64,000 bases of DNA from Porphyromonadaceae bacterium H1 (GTDB lineage: Bacteria > Bacteroidota > Bacteroidia > Bacteroidales > Paludibacteraceae): positions 1 to 64,000 of the forward strand of contig BDEJ01000007.1 in NCBI GenBank assembly GCA_001653155.1. Direction: 5' to 3'. The translations under genes were made by a program, and so were the position numbers. Of the stretch, positions 23,716-32,876 are shown in pieces. How positions within the stretch are numbered: the first letter of the stretch is position 1; every line of letters starts with the position of its first letter. The notes below the pieces were generated by a model. That model worked only from the letters and a program-made list of their open reading frames with translations. It had not been told where the DNA came from and did not search any database.

Positions 23716-24500
23716 AACAGCAAATACGTGCATTACAAGCAGAACTGATAAAAATAAAACACTCGAAAATTATTTGGGCAACTTTTATCGCATTTGCATT
23801 AGCACCAATTATGGGTGCTGTTTGCATTTTTATCATTCAAGGTGGCGAAGCATTGGGAAAAACAGGCGCACTTGTTGCCAAAGCAAAAGCAATGAACTTT
23901 GAGGCAAATTGGGAATCGTATTTTGATATACTGACACAAGCCGTTAGCGTTGGCGGTATTTTGGTTTTCGGGTTCGTGGCAAGTTGGATTTTTGGTCGTG
24001 AATATTCTGACGGAACAGCTAAAGATTTGCTTTCACTCCCTACATCACGAACACAAATTCTGAACGCAAAATTTAGTCTGTTCGTACTTTGGTGTTTCCT
24101 GCTTGTGCTGTCAAATTTGTTGCTGGCAGTTGTTTTCGGAACACTTTTGCAACTCCCACCACCAGGCAGTGGTTGGCTGCTCCAATCGTTAGGCGACTAT
24201 TTCTTTACGACCGTTTTGACAATTATTATTGGTTTTCCGATTGCATTTTTCGCTCTTTGGAGCAAAGGCTATCTTGCACCTTTGGGCTTTGTTGCATTGA
24301 CATTGGTATTTGCACAAGTAATTGCAGCGACAGGTTACGGCTCATATTTTCCTTGGTCAGTCCCCGCACTTTATAGTGGTGTAGGCGGCGAATACAAAAT
24401 CTTACTTGACAATTACAGCTACGGAATTTTAGTCCTGACGAGCATTGCAGGGTATATAGCGACAGTGATGTATTGGAACTATGCAGACCAAACGAAATAG
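23712..24500 (+). CDS. ABC-2 type permease subunit (BcrB-like)
   Basis: The 262-residue membrane protein opens with a cytoplasmic amphipathic stretch (R-A-L-Q-A-E-L-I-K-I-K-H-S-K) and a first helix near 20-42. It has about six helices in all, with a conserved-looking F-G-R-E-Y-S-D-G-T-A loop near 95-104, as in bacitracin-type ABC-2 permeases. Four-base overlap with the ATPase gene shows coupling. After its stop, about 100 bp of non-coding DNA (24500-24604) leads to another ABC exporter fragment. Confidence 0.9.
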   Translation: MKQQIRALQAELIKIKHSKIIWATFIAFALAPIMGAVCIFIIQGGEALGKTGALVAKAKAMNFEANWESYFDILTQAVSVGGILVFGFVASWIFGREYSDGTAKDLLSLPTSRTQILNAKFSLFVLWCFLLVLSNLLLAVVFGTLLQLPPPGSGWLLQSLGDYFFTTVLTIIIGFPIAFFALWSKGYLAPLGFVALTLVFAQVIAATGYGSYFPWSVPALYSGVGGEYKILLDNYSYGILVLTSIAGYIATVMYWNYADQTK

Positions 24501-24604
24501 AGAGAAACAACTACCGCTAACATGGGCTTTGCGTCAGGCGGGATTACACACAAATTTGAAGTTTGGTCTCCCGCACCAGCGTTCGTCTCGTGTTGACAGG
24601 CCTT

Positions 24605-24676
24605 CATCCCGCCGAGCTGATGAAACAGAGCGGCGAGTTCGCCCGTATGGTAGAGAGGCAAAGCAAAGCAGGGTAA
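24605..24676 (+). pseudogene. 3'-terminal fragment of the ABC exporter gene, copy 3
   Basis: 24 codons including the stop read H-P-A-E-L-M-K-Q-S-G-E-F-A-R-M-V-E-R-Q and end S-K-A-G, as in copy 2. It is closer to copy 2 than to the intact gene in its last eight codons. It stops at 24674-24676, just before the hydrolase gene. Confidence 0.88.
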
Positions 24677-24735
24677 AAAACCATGAATGAAGGACGGTTG
24701 AAAGATTGTATCGAAAACCAGCAAATTTATACTAT

Positions 24736-25518
24736 ATGAACATCTACGAATTCGGTATCGAAAATCAGAGGAAACTGCTCTTTTTTCAAGGGTCGTGTAC
24801 CTGCTGGAAAGATTATATGCCCTCCATAGAGCTGCTGTCGAAGGAGTTTCATGTGATTGTTCCCGCTCTGGAAGGACACGACCCTGCCGAGAAAACGGAT
24901 TTTATCTCTGTAGAAAAAACCGTCGGCGACACCACCGACTATTTATTGAAACGTGGGTATAAGGAACTTTATGCCGCTTACGGACTGAGTATCGGCGGGG
25001 CAATGGTTTTACGCCTGTTGGCGGAACAGCGAATAGAGGTGCGTAAAGCCATCGTCGACGGAGGCACAACGCCCTACGAATTTCCATACTGGTTCACGCG
25101 TCTGATTCTGCTTCGCGATTACCTGATGATTCAACTCCTCAGGAGCAGCATGTTCGTCCTAAAGCTCTTTTTCGATCCCAAACGCTGGACACCCGAAGGC
25201 TGCGATCCGGAGACCGAATACAAAGCCATGCTTCTGTTTCTGAAAGGCCTTTCGGGAAAAACCATTTGGAATATCTTCGACTCTGCCAACAACTACGACA
25301 TGCCGAACCCCATGCCCAAGTTGTCGACGGAAACGCTGTTTTGCTACGGCTCTCGCGAAAAAAACGCCCGGAAGAGCAACATCCGTTGGGTATTGAGCCA
25401 TGTAAACGGCGTACAGCTGCGGGAAATACCCGATATGGAACATGGCGAACTGGTCATGATGCATCCCAGGCAATTCTACGAAACAGTGACCGACTTTCTG
25501 AATACTGCTAAAGGATAG
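24736..25518 (+). CDS. alpha/beta hydrolase
   Basis: The 260-residue protein has the oxyanion-side loop F-F-Q-G-S near residues 13-17. The nucleophile elbow is G-L-S-I-G-G with Ser85, and the likely catalytic His is in D-M-E-H-G-E-L near the C-terminus. A helical lid lies in between (about 118-175). ATG 24736 is chosen over an upstream in-frame start because the fold begins at once. Substrate unknown; an esterase or thioesterase of a small molecule is likely. It follows copy 3 of the ABC exporter fragment by 59 bp and is the last intact gene of the accessory region. Confidence 0.87.
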   Translation: MNIYEFGIENQRKLLFFQGSCTCWKDYMPSIELLSKEFHVIVPALEGHDPAEKTDFISVEKTVGDTTDYLLKRGYKELYAAYGLSIGGAMVLRLLAEQRIEVRKAIVDGGTTPYEFPYWFTRLILLRDYLMIQLLRSSMFVLKLFFDPKRWTPEGCDPETEYKAMLLFLKGLSGKTIWNIFDSANNYDMPNPMPKLSTETLFCYGSREKNARKSNIRWVLSHVNGVQLREIPDMEHGELVMMHPRQFYETVTDFLNTAKG

Positions 25519-26097
25519 AGGGGGGGATGAAAATGACAAGCTGCCAAGTATGGACCGAAGAGAAGGGTTAAAAATAGGACGGATTGAACGCAATGAGCGA
25601 AAAATCACCGCCTCCTCGAAATGACAAATCCTGCAAAAGAGCACCAGTGAAAAAGGGAATGAAGCGTTACGGCGACGTACTGACCGGTGAAGCCTTTGCC
25701 GGGCTCGATGCCGGGAGCAAAACGACTTCGGGCACATGGTAGAGCGGCAAGGGAAGGGCTGCTCTGTGTTCGCGAATACCTAAAAGCCATATACGTCGGC
25801 GCTCTTTTTCCCGCAGGAGCTTTCCCTTCATCCGTAGGAAACTTTTCTCCACTTGTAGAGAGTCGTCCGGCGGTAGAAGCGGAAGAGATTTCTTGGAGCT
25901 AAAACTCATATCGTTCAAGAGTATTGCACTCATATAGAGCCAATATCAATGTATTAAGAGTCTTTTCGGGCCTTAAAAAGAGAGTAAGACATCTCTCGGA
26001 ATATGCAGGATAATTTTTTGAATTTTTTCTTTCGAGAGCATTTTCGGCCTGGTTTTTGAGGATATGTGACGAAGAATTTTTAAAAATAATGTGTATT
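25519..26097. other. gene-free patchwork with decayed gene fragments
   Basis: This stretch of almost 580 bp has no convincing gene. Bases 25659-25687 match the start region of the methyltransferase gene (7150-7178) at 26 of 29 positions. Bases 25717-25749 resemble the end of the ABC exporter gene, with M-V-E-R-Q readable. At 25815-25860 a CCGTAGGAAACTTTTCTCCACTTGTAG segment resembles a worn unit of the 21-bp minisatellite. From about 25900 the sequence becomes AT-rich, and nothing recognisable is present up to the lipoprotein gene. Confidence 0.6.
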
Positions 26098-26481
26098 ATG
26101 AAACATGTGATGAAGTATTTGGGTGCTTTGTGTCTGTCGCTTTTGATTTTTACAGCTTGTTCGCGAAATGACGATCCTACGGATAACAATCTGTTTGTGG
26201 GCGTTTACAAAGGAAGCATTTCTTATGTGGATAAGACTCAAAGCATATCTACCAAAGATGGTTCCGTTACGGTTGTGAAAACCGGAAATAGCTATTACTT
26301 CCGTTTTTCGAATGACATCCCCGATCTGAAGGGCATTCAGTTTAAAAAAGAAGGAGATGACAAGTTGGTGAACGCCGATTTTAAAGACGGCATACAATAC
26401 GTTCGTATTTCTGCCCAATCTCTGAGTATTCTATATACCCAGGATGTTAGCAAAATCTGGACAGTCAATGCTTCGCGCTAA
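26098..26481 (+). CDS. small hypothetical lipoprotein
   Basis: The 127-residue protein has a lipoprotein signal (M-K-H-V-M-K-Y-L-G-A-L, then L-L-I-F-T-A-C with the lipid-bearing Cys near residue 20). About 100 residues of predicted beta structure follow, with an evenly spaced pattern like a small lipocalin or BACON-type barrel. ATG 26098 gives a normal signal peptide; alternatives are ATG 26089 and 26110. I recognise no family. It stands alone between the accessory patchwork and the permease gene. Confidence 0.75.
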   Translation: MKHVMKYLGALCLSLLIFTACSRNDDPTDNNLFVGVYKGSISYVDKTQSISTKDGSVTVVKTGNSYYFRFSNDIPDLKGIQFKKEGDDKLVNADFKDGIQYVRISAQSLSILYTQDVSKIWTVNASR

Positions 26482-26574
26482 AAGCTTCTACTTCGCTTGG
26501 AAGGGCTGTATGACATGTGTATATCTCTTCCGGATTTTTATACCTTCTTTAATCCCGGTAAATCCCAATAATCT

Positions 26575-27720
26575 ATGTCATTACAAGAAACAAAGAGAAA
26601 AGAGTATCGTTTTATCCTGATCGCTTTACTGCTGATAACCGGATTTTTCGTTTTCAAGGAAATGCGCCCGTACTTAGGAGGCTTTCTCGGAGCTTTCACT
26701 TTGTATATCATTTTGCGGCCGCAGATGAAATTTCTGGTAGAGCGCAAGTCTTGGGGTAGGGGGCTTAGCGCCGGTCTCATTCTCGTCGAGGCGCTCTTGT
26801 GTTTCTTGTTGCCTTTGGCAGGGACTGGCTTGCTGGTTGCCGATAAACTCTCGGGTATACAGATTGATCTTGATGCTATAAGAATAGCCGTTACGGACTT
26901 TCTGGCCGGTATAGAAAACAAGTATGGGGTCGATGTAGTGAATCTCGACTTTCTTTCTTTCCTGCCCAGTCTTGGGGGCGATGCTGTTCAGCTCTTGGCA
27001 AGTGGTTCTTACTCCTTCCTGATAAATTTCTTTGTGGTTATATTTGTTCTATACTTCATGCTTTACAGCTATAAGAACTTCGAGCAAATGCTGCGCGAAA
27101 TATTACCATTTTCCGAACAGAACAAGCAAACTTTCATTAGTGAGACAAAGGCCATTATCAAGGCCAATGCGATTGGTATTCCGCTTTTGGCTATTATCCA
27201 AGGGCTTTTTGCTTATCTCGGATACTTACTCTTCTCGGTGCCCGGAGCCGGCTTGTATGCTGTCCTTACAGCCTTTGCCTCGGTGCTTCCTGTGGTGGGA
27301 ACGGCCATCGTTTATGCTCCTTTAGCTATTGTTTTTCTGCTGGATGCGAAATACGGATCAGCCATCGGGTTGCTGCTTTATGGAATTATTATAATTGGAG
27401 GTGTCGATAACGTTGTACGCTTTCTGCTCCAAAAGAAAATTGCCGATATACATCCGCTCATAACTGTTTTTGGAGTGCTTGTCGGTTTGCCGATGTTTGG
27501 CTTCTGGGGTGTTATTTTCGGGCCTCTTGTCCTGTCTTTGTTTGTTCTTTTCTTCAATATGTATCGCCACGATTACATTCCGGGATCTACGGCTCAACCT
27601 CACATTACAAGCGATATTCAGAAAATCGATTACAGTCGGATAAAGAACATAAACTTTCCCCTCCCGAAAAAAAAGAAGAGCAATCCCCCTTCCGGGCAAT
27701 CTCAGGATATATCGCTATAG
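26575..27720 (+). CDS. AI-2E family transporter (PerM/YdiK-like permease)
   Basis: The 381-residue protein has about eight membrane helices arranged as in the AI-2E family: two N-terminal pairs, a hydrophilic stretch around 100-140, then a C-terminal bundle. The family motif region G-L-P-M-F-G-F-W-G-V-I-F-G-P is at about 303-316. Members export small molecules or act as cation/proton exchangers; the name comes from one autoinducer-2 exporter and should not be taken as the substrate. The tail is basic and soluble. It converges on recQ with 19 bp between the stops. Confidence 0.92.
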   Translation: MSLQETKRKEYRFILIALLLITGFFVFKEMRPYLGGFLGAFTLYIILRPQMKFLVERKSWGRGLSAGLILVEALLCFLLPLAGTGLLVADKLSGIQIDLDAIRIAVTDFLAGIENKYGVDVVNLDFLSFLPSLGGDAVQLLASGSYSFLINFFVVIFVLYFMLYSYKNFEQMLREILPFSEQNKQTFISETKAIIKANAIGIPLLAIIQGLFAYLGYLLFSVPGAGLYAVLTAFASVLPVVGTAIVYAPLAIVFLLDAKYGSAIGLLLYGIIIIGGVDNVVRFLLQKKIADIHPLITVFGVLVGLPMFGFWGVIFGPLVLSLFVLFFNMYRHDYIPGSTAQPHITSDIQKIDYSRIKNINFPLPKKKKSNPPSGQSQDISL

Positions 27721-27739
27721 ACCCTTGTCTTTTCTGCCG

Positions 27740-29638
27740 TTACTTGATTTTCAGGAGCATGCTTTCGGATTTGGATAGCTCGTTGTGGTCGAGCATGAAG
27801 CGTATTACCTGCAATGTCTTTTTTTCCTTGAAAGGCAGCTCCTCCGTCAGTTGTTTTATGGAAAGTGATTGGGAGTTTAGCGTTTCTCTTATCGCTTGTC
27901 GGATATTCGAAAATTCCGCCTCACTCAATTCCTCTCTCTTCCTCAGACAAATGTCGCACTGTCCGCAGCTTTTTGCTTCTGTTTCGCCGAAGTAGGCAAG
28001 TAGCATTTTGCTACGACAATTGTGCGTTTCCTGAGCATACTCAAGCATGCTTTGGATGCGCCCCGTATAACTTTCGCGCCGCTTTTCGTAGGTGTCCTTG
28101 CTTAAGACCAGGCGATCTTTGTCTTCTCGCTCCTGAGTGAAAATGAGCAAAGGACTTTGCTTGCGGGGAATGTATTGGATGATTTTTACTTTTGACAGAG
28201 CGAGGAGCTCGTTGTATACTTTTTCGCGCGTCCATTGCAAACGCTGAGCCAACACCTCCTCGCTGATGTACGAAGCTTCGGTGAAAAGACCCGTATAAGA
28301 GCGTAGCAATAAATGAATGAGTTTGTCCTGATCTTGACTGTACTTGGTCGTATATAAATCCTCCTTATTGACTCTGAAGAGAAGGCTCGAGGTATTCTCC
28401 TGTACTCCTGTTAATTCAATGTAACCGGCTTGCTGGAGTATCTTTAAAGCACTTAGAGTCATGATTGCCGGAAGTTTGAAGCGGGAGCAAAAATGTCCGA
28501 TGTCGAAAGGGAAAGTCGAATCGAGACCCGAGCCCAATCCGATTTGAAAATAATTTCCCAATGCATCGTAGACACTTCGTATAAAGTCTTTCTGCGGAAA
28601 ACTGTCTGAAATTCTTTTTTTTATCTTGCTGGCGTCGCTCGCATTGTATAAAAGAATCGCATAGGCTTTTTTCTCATCTCGTCCGGCACGTCCCGCCTCC
28701 TGAAAATATGCCTCGATGGAGTCGGGGAGGTCCATGTGGATAACCGTTCGCACGTTAGGCTTGTCAATACCCATGCCGAATGCGTTGGTTGAGACAATCA
28801 CTCGGGTTTCTCCTATCGTCCAGCGTTTCTGTCTTTCTGATTTTTTCGCCTCAGGTAACCCTGCGTGAAAATACTCGGAGCTTACTCCGTGCTTACATAA
28901 GAAATCCGATAAATCTTTTGTTTTTTTTCGGTTTCGTACATAAACAATCGAACTGCCCTCTACGCGCTGAAGTATTTTAAGAAGATACTCCTCTTTATTC
29001 TCGGCATTACGCACAACATAGGCCAAATTTGACCGATAGAAGCTTTTCCGGAAAACATTTGTCTTTCGAAATGCTAGCTTGTCCTGTATGTCTTTGACTA
29101 CTTCGAGGGTTGCCGTAGCTGTAAGAGCCAGGATGGGAACCTCCGGAAATAATTCCCGTATGTTTGCAATTTGCAGGTATGAGGGGCGGAAATCGTAACC
29201 CCATTGTGAAATGCAATGCGATTCGTCTACCGCAATCATGCATATTTTCATTTGTTTTACTTTCTCGAGGAAAATGGAGGTTATCAGACGCTCGGGCGAT
29301 ACGTAGAGAAATTTGTAAGCCTCCAACACACAGTTCTCCAGCGTGCGTAACACTTCCTCTCGGGATAAACCCGAATGAACGGCCGATGCAGCTACGTTTC
29401 TCTTTCTCAGATTTTCTATCTGATCTTTCATCAGAGCTATTAGCGGTGTTATGACCAGACAGACACCTTCCATAGCCATTGTCGGAACTTGAAATGTCAG
29501 GGATTTTCCTCCTCCCGTAGGCATCAATCCCAGCGTATCTTTTCCGCTCGAAATGCTGCGAATAATTTCTAACTGCAACGGACGAAAGTCATCGTAACCC
29601 CAGTACTGCCTCAATATGTCTCGATAATCGGAACTCAT
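27740..29638 (-). CDS. recQ: ATP-dependent DNA helicase RecQ
   Basis: The 632-residue protein has Walker A L-M-P-T-G-G-G-K-S (residues 38-46), the DEAH-type box D-E-S-H (138-141), the Q-x-x-G-R-A-G-R motif VI of superfamily 2, and the RecQ zinc cluster near the C-terminal third (C-R-S...S-C-G-Q-C-D-I-C). A winged-helix region separates these and the end is short, without a clear HRDC domain. It unwinds DNA 3' to 5' in recombination and replication-fork repair. This length fits one of the RecQ paralogues of Bacteroidota. Confidence 0.95.
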   Translation of the reverse strand: MSSDYRDILRQYWGYDDFRPLQLEIIRSISSGKDTLGLMPTGGGKSLTFQVPTMAMEGVCLVITPLIALMKDQIENLRKRNVAASAVHSGLSREEVLRTLENCVLEAYKFLYVSPERLITSIFLEKVKQMKICMIAVDESHCISQWGYDFRPSYLQIANIRELFPEVPILALTATATLEVVKDIQDKLAFRKTNVFRKSFYRSNLAYVVRNAENKEEYLLKILQRVEGSSIVYVRNRKKTKDLSDFLCKHGVSSEYFHAGLPEAKKSERQKRWTIGETRVIVSTNAFGMGIDKPNVRTVIHMDLPDSIEAYFQEAGRAGRDEKKAYAILLYNASDASKIKKRISDSFPQKDFIRSVYDALGNYFQIGLGSGLDSTFPFDIGHFCSRFKLPAIMTLSALKILQQAGYIELTGVQENTSSLLFRVNKEDLYTTKYSQDQDKLIHLLLRSYTGLFTEASYISEEVLAQRLQWTREKVYNELLALSKVKIIQYIPRKQSPLLIFTQEREDKDRLVLSKDTYEKRRESYTGRIQSMLEYAQETHNCRSKMLLAYFGETEAKSCGQCDICLRKREELSEAEFSNIRQAIRETLNSQSLSIKQLTEELPFKEKKTLQVIRFMLDHNELSKSESMLLKIK

Positions 29639-29800
29639 GAAAAAATTTGAGTTCGTAAATATACAACAATGTGATAAAATCGGAATACAAAACCCGAACT
29701 TTTTGTCTGTCCTCTTTGTTTATAAACGAAATTAATCCCATCCTGTATAGTCTCCTGTTTGTCTCCTGTATTACTGTAAGATATGTTTTTGGCAAAAAAA

Positions 29801-29830
29801 TTGTTGTATCATTTTTTTTTATTACTTTTG
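29801..29830 (+). promoter_or_regulatory. promoter upstream of the secreted surface protein
   Basis: TACTTTTG at 29823-29830 matches TAnnTTTG, with TTG at 29801-29803 19 bp upstream. The leader is about 110 bp long. The rest of the 307-bp gap between recQ and this gene shows no further feature. Confidence 0.6.
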
Positions 29831-29945
29831 CAGATGCTCTATGTTGAGTTTAATTATGTACTCTCTTGAAAGAGAGCTCCTTTAAAGTGTTTTGTTGTTT
29901 TTGTTTAAGTTGCTGAATATTTGATATAAAATCTACAACTGAATT

Positions 29946-32786
29946 ATGAAAGAAACTATTTTTCGTTTAAGACGCTGCTTCGGGCTGTTATTCCTTATTA
30001 GCGGAATTGTTTCTGTTAGTGCTCAAGCTCCTATGCGTGTTGATGCTATCTATACGAACTACAATTCTGAAACTTATAACAACACCGGATTCTGGCAAAC
30101 TAACGCCCAAATGGCCAATGGACAGGATTATGAAACTCCTTTAGGCTATCATGATCTCTTGGCTTTCCGTTTTGGAAATGTCGTTTATTCTACGGGTATC
30201 TCCGATCAAACCTTGACAGGGAATGGCATTGCTTTCCAACCGGCCTTGTTTCGATCCTTTCCCGCTGCTGTGCTGAATAACATCAAACTCGAAAATCAAA
30301 GTACGACTTATTTCTTATTTGGAGCCTTAAGTGATGATTCGGAGGAAGATGCTATTTGTCCATTTTCTCCTCCTGCAGCTCTGCCCGTTGTTATGGATGG
30401 ACTGAATCTTGGATCTGCTGTTAAAAATCTTCCTGCAGGAACTTTTACCTTGAAAATTCGTCAGGTAAATGAAGAAATTATCGGTACAGATATTCCTATA
30501 ATTCTTGTTTCTGAAATGATGAATGCAACGGGCAATCTGGCTCAGGCTTATTTTGTTGATGCCCAAGGTTCTCTTGTTGGAAATCGTTTGGAAGTAGGTT
30601 TTGCAACTTCTCAGGGAACACCGCTGTTGGGGGCTTGGGCTTTTGATGCTTTTAAACCCAACGATGGCTCTTCCATTGATTTGAGCCTTACCGAAGGTGA
30701 GATGCGTTTCTGGGCTAAGACAGCGAATGACTTTGGTTTGACTCAGGATAATTATGCTCAGGTAAAAGGATTGGTATATAAGTCAATAGGAGGGCCCTCT
30801 CCTGCCTTTATCGCTTATAATACGAATTTGAGAGCTGTAAAGGCTGTGCCCGATAATGTTACTACTTATAAAAATAAGGAAGTGAATATTCCGGTACTTG
30901 AAAATGACTCTTATATTGATTTTGAGACCGTAACAGTCGAAATTCTTTCAGGTCCTTCTCATGGAACTTTAAATATAAATTCGGATAAAACTATCACCTA
31001 TACTCCTGAACCTGAATATTCCGGTCCGGACTCTTTCCGTTATATTATTCGGGACTCCGGCTTCAGCTCTTCTACAACGGTTACCATAACCGTAAAAGAA
31101 ATAAACTTTTGGACCGGAAATGTCTCTACAAAGTGGGAGGATGTAGGAAATTGGTCGGGAGGTTATATCCCCGGTGATCAGGACGATGTTATCTATTCCG
31201 ATGCAGCTCAGCGAAACCTAACTTTAGGTACAAATTTGGCGCTTCGGCCTGTTAATAAAAAGATCCGGAATTTGCTTATCCCCCAAGGCAAATCTTTGAT
31301 TATTAATCCTAATGCAAGCCTTACGGTAACAGGTACTGTAGATGTTGGAGATGATCCTAATAGGATTCAGATAAGATCGCATCAGAATGTGAAGATTGTA
31401 AATGCAAGCTTGATAATCCCCACTGCTGAGAATGTTTATGCCACCGTAGAAATGAACTCACGTGGAACCGCCGGAGGGCAAGTTAAAGCAAATAAAATCA
31501 AATGGCAATATTTCGGTATTCCGATGGCTACTTTGTCTGCTATGCCGACTTTCGACAAAACATTTCTTCGTAGCTTCAAAGAAACGAATACCCAGCCGGG
31601 TAAACATTGGTATATGTTGAAGAATCAAGACATCTTACAAAAGTTTATCGGATACGAAATTGCTCCTGTTCAAGACGCCAGAAAATATGTTTTCAAAGGT
31701 AAGCTTATTAATGAAGACTTTGAAGTAACTTTAGGTTATACTCCGAACGGAGTTTATCCCGGACATCATTTGCTTGCAAACTCTTATGCAGCTGCTATCG
31801 ATATAAGCAAAATCTCTTTCGGAGCTAATATGGAGAATACTATTTATGTCTATTTCCCGGGAACTAAAGAACAATGGATCGCCCAACCTTCTTTGGGAAA
31901 TTCCAATACGAACATTGTCCCCGGCCAATACTTGGCTATCCCGAAAAACCAGGCAGCGGCTATGGGAATACCTGCCTTATCTTCGATGCAGGGCTTCTTT
32001 GTGAAGGCTCTTGGTGGAGGTCCCGGTGCTACGGTTGCAGTTAACTATAGAGAGGCTGTTGTTCGTAACTCAACTCCTCAGAGGGCTCCCGGTAATACGG
32101 GAAAAAAAGAGAAAGTATTTACTGTGGTAACGGCTGAAAGTAAGCATCATGTCGATCGCGTTTGGCTGTTCACCGATCCTGACTGTTCCAATTCTTTTGA
32201 TAATGGATCGGATGGCTTTAAAATGGCTGTTCCTACGAATGCAAATTCTTTATCCGTATTACAGAATGATGCTCAATATCAAGTACATGCCACGAATGAT
32301 TTGCATGAAACCAAACTTGGCTTTAAAGCGGGAGGAACTGATACTCAATATAAATTACATTTTCATCATATGAATTTGGGTGATGCTTATGAGTACTTTT
32401 ATCTCCTTGACTACGAAACTGGTGATGTTGTTGATGTGAAAGCAGATGGCTCTGTTTACGAATTTGTGGCGAACAACAGTAAGAGTGTAAAAGAACGGTT
32501 TGCTCTTTTAACACGTCCTTCGCAGACTCCGTCACCCCAACCCTCCGAAGACGATAACATATTGGTGAGTGTTAAGAATCGGGTTCTTCTTGTACACAAC
32601 AAGAGTCAGTCGAGCGGAATTATCTCTTTCTGTGACCTCTCAGGACGTGTTTTGTATCAACAGACTCTTTTAGGAACAGAAAAACTTGTTATTCCTTTAC
32701 CGGAGTATCAGAAAGGAGCCTATTTCCTGCGTGTACTTTACGATAACCAAACAGTGAAAACTAAAAAGATTGTGTTGAGCGAATAA
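29946..32786 (+). CDS. secreted surface protein with cadherin-like Ig domain and type IX secretion C-terminal domain
   Basis: The 946-residue protein starts with a signal peptide (to about residue 27, V-S-A-Q-A). The centre (about 298-388) has an Ig/cadherin-like repeat with the L-E-N-D-S and G-P-S-H-G-T-L words of Big_9/Cadherin_5 domains. The last 80 residues form a type IX secretion (Por) sorting domain: D-L-S-G-R-V-L-Y-Q-Q, then G-A-Y-F-L-R-V and a final V-K-T-K-K-I-V-L-S-E. It should be exported through the outer membrane and anchored or released. No catalytic motif is seen, so an adhesin or matrix role is likely. The next gene follows after 90 bp. Confidence 0.9.
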   Translation: MKETIFRLRRCFGLLFLISGIVSVSAQAPMRVDAIYTNYNSETYNNTGFWQTNAQMANGQDYETPLGYHDLLAFRFGNVVYSTGISDQTLTGNGIAFQPALFRSFPAAVLNNIKLENQSTTYFLFGALSDDSEEDAICPFSPPAALPVVMDGLNLGSAVKNLPAGTFTLKIRQVNEEIIGTDIPIILVSEMMNATGNLAQAYFVDAQGSLVGNRLEVGFATSQGTPLLGAWAFDAFKPNDGSSIDLSLTEGEMRFWAKTANDFGLTQDNYAQVKGLVYKSIGGPSPAFIAYNTNLRAVKAVPDNVTTYKNKEVNIPVLENDSYIDFETVTVEILSGPSHGTLNINSDKTITYTPEPEYSGPDSFRYIIRDSGFSSSTTVTITVKEINFWTGNVSTKWEDVGNWSGGYIPGDQDDVIYSDAAQRNLTLGTNLALRPVNKKIRNLLIPQGKSLIINPNASLTVTGTVDVGDDPNRIQIRSHQNVKIVNASLIIPTAENVYATVEMNSRGTAGGQVKANKIKWQYFGIPMATLSAMPTFDKTFLRSFKETNTQPGKHWYMLKNQDILQKFIGYEIAPVQDARKYVFKGKLINEDFEVTLGYTPNGVYPGHHLLANSYAAAIDISKISFGANMENTIYVYFPGTKEQWIAQPSLGNSNTNIVPGQYLAIPKNQAAAMGIPALSSMQGFFVKALGGGPGATVAVNYREAVVRNSTPQRAPGNTGKKEKVFTVVTAESKHHVDRVWLFTDPDCSNSFDNGSDGFKMAVPTNANSLSVLQNDAQYQVHATNDLHETKLGFKAGGTDTQYKLHFHHMNLGDAYEYFYLLDYETGDVVDVKADGSVYEFVANNSKSVKERFALLTRPSQTPSPQPSEDDNILVSVKNRVLLVHNKSQSSGIISFCDLSGRVLYQQTLLGTEKLVIPLPEYQKGAYFLRVLYDNQTVKTKKIVLSE

Positions 32787-32876
32787 TGTTATCTCAGGAA
32801 AAACATTATCCGTGATAAAATGTTAATAATGTATTATGGGATGTGTCTAAGCATGTTCCGCTTATAGCTCAGATTC

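Noticed and set aside
29589-29795. Minus-strand frame overlapping the start of recQ
   Set aside because: It runs out of frame through the recQ start and its upstream region, with no family resemblance.
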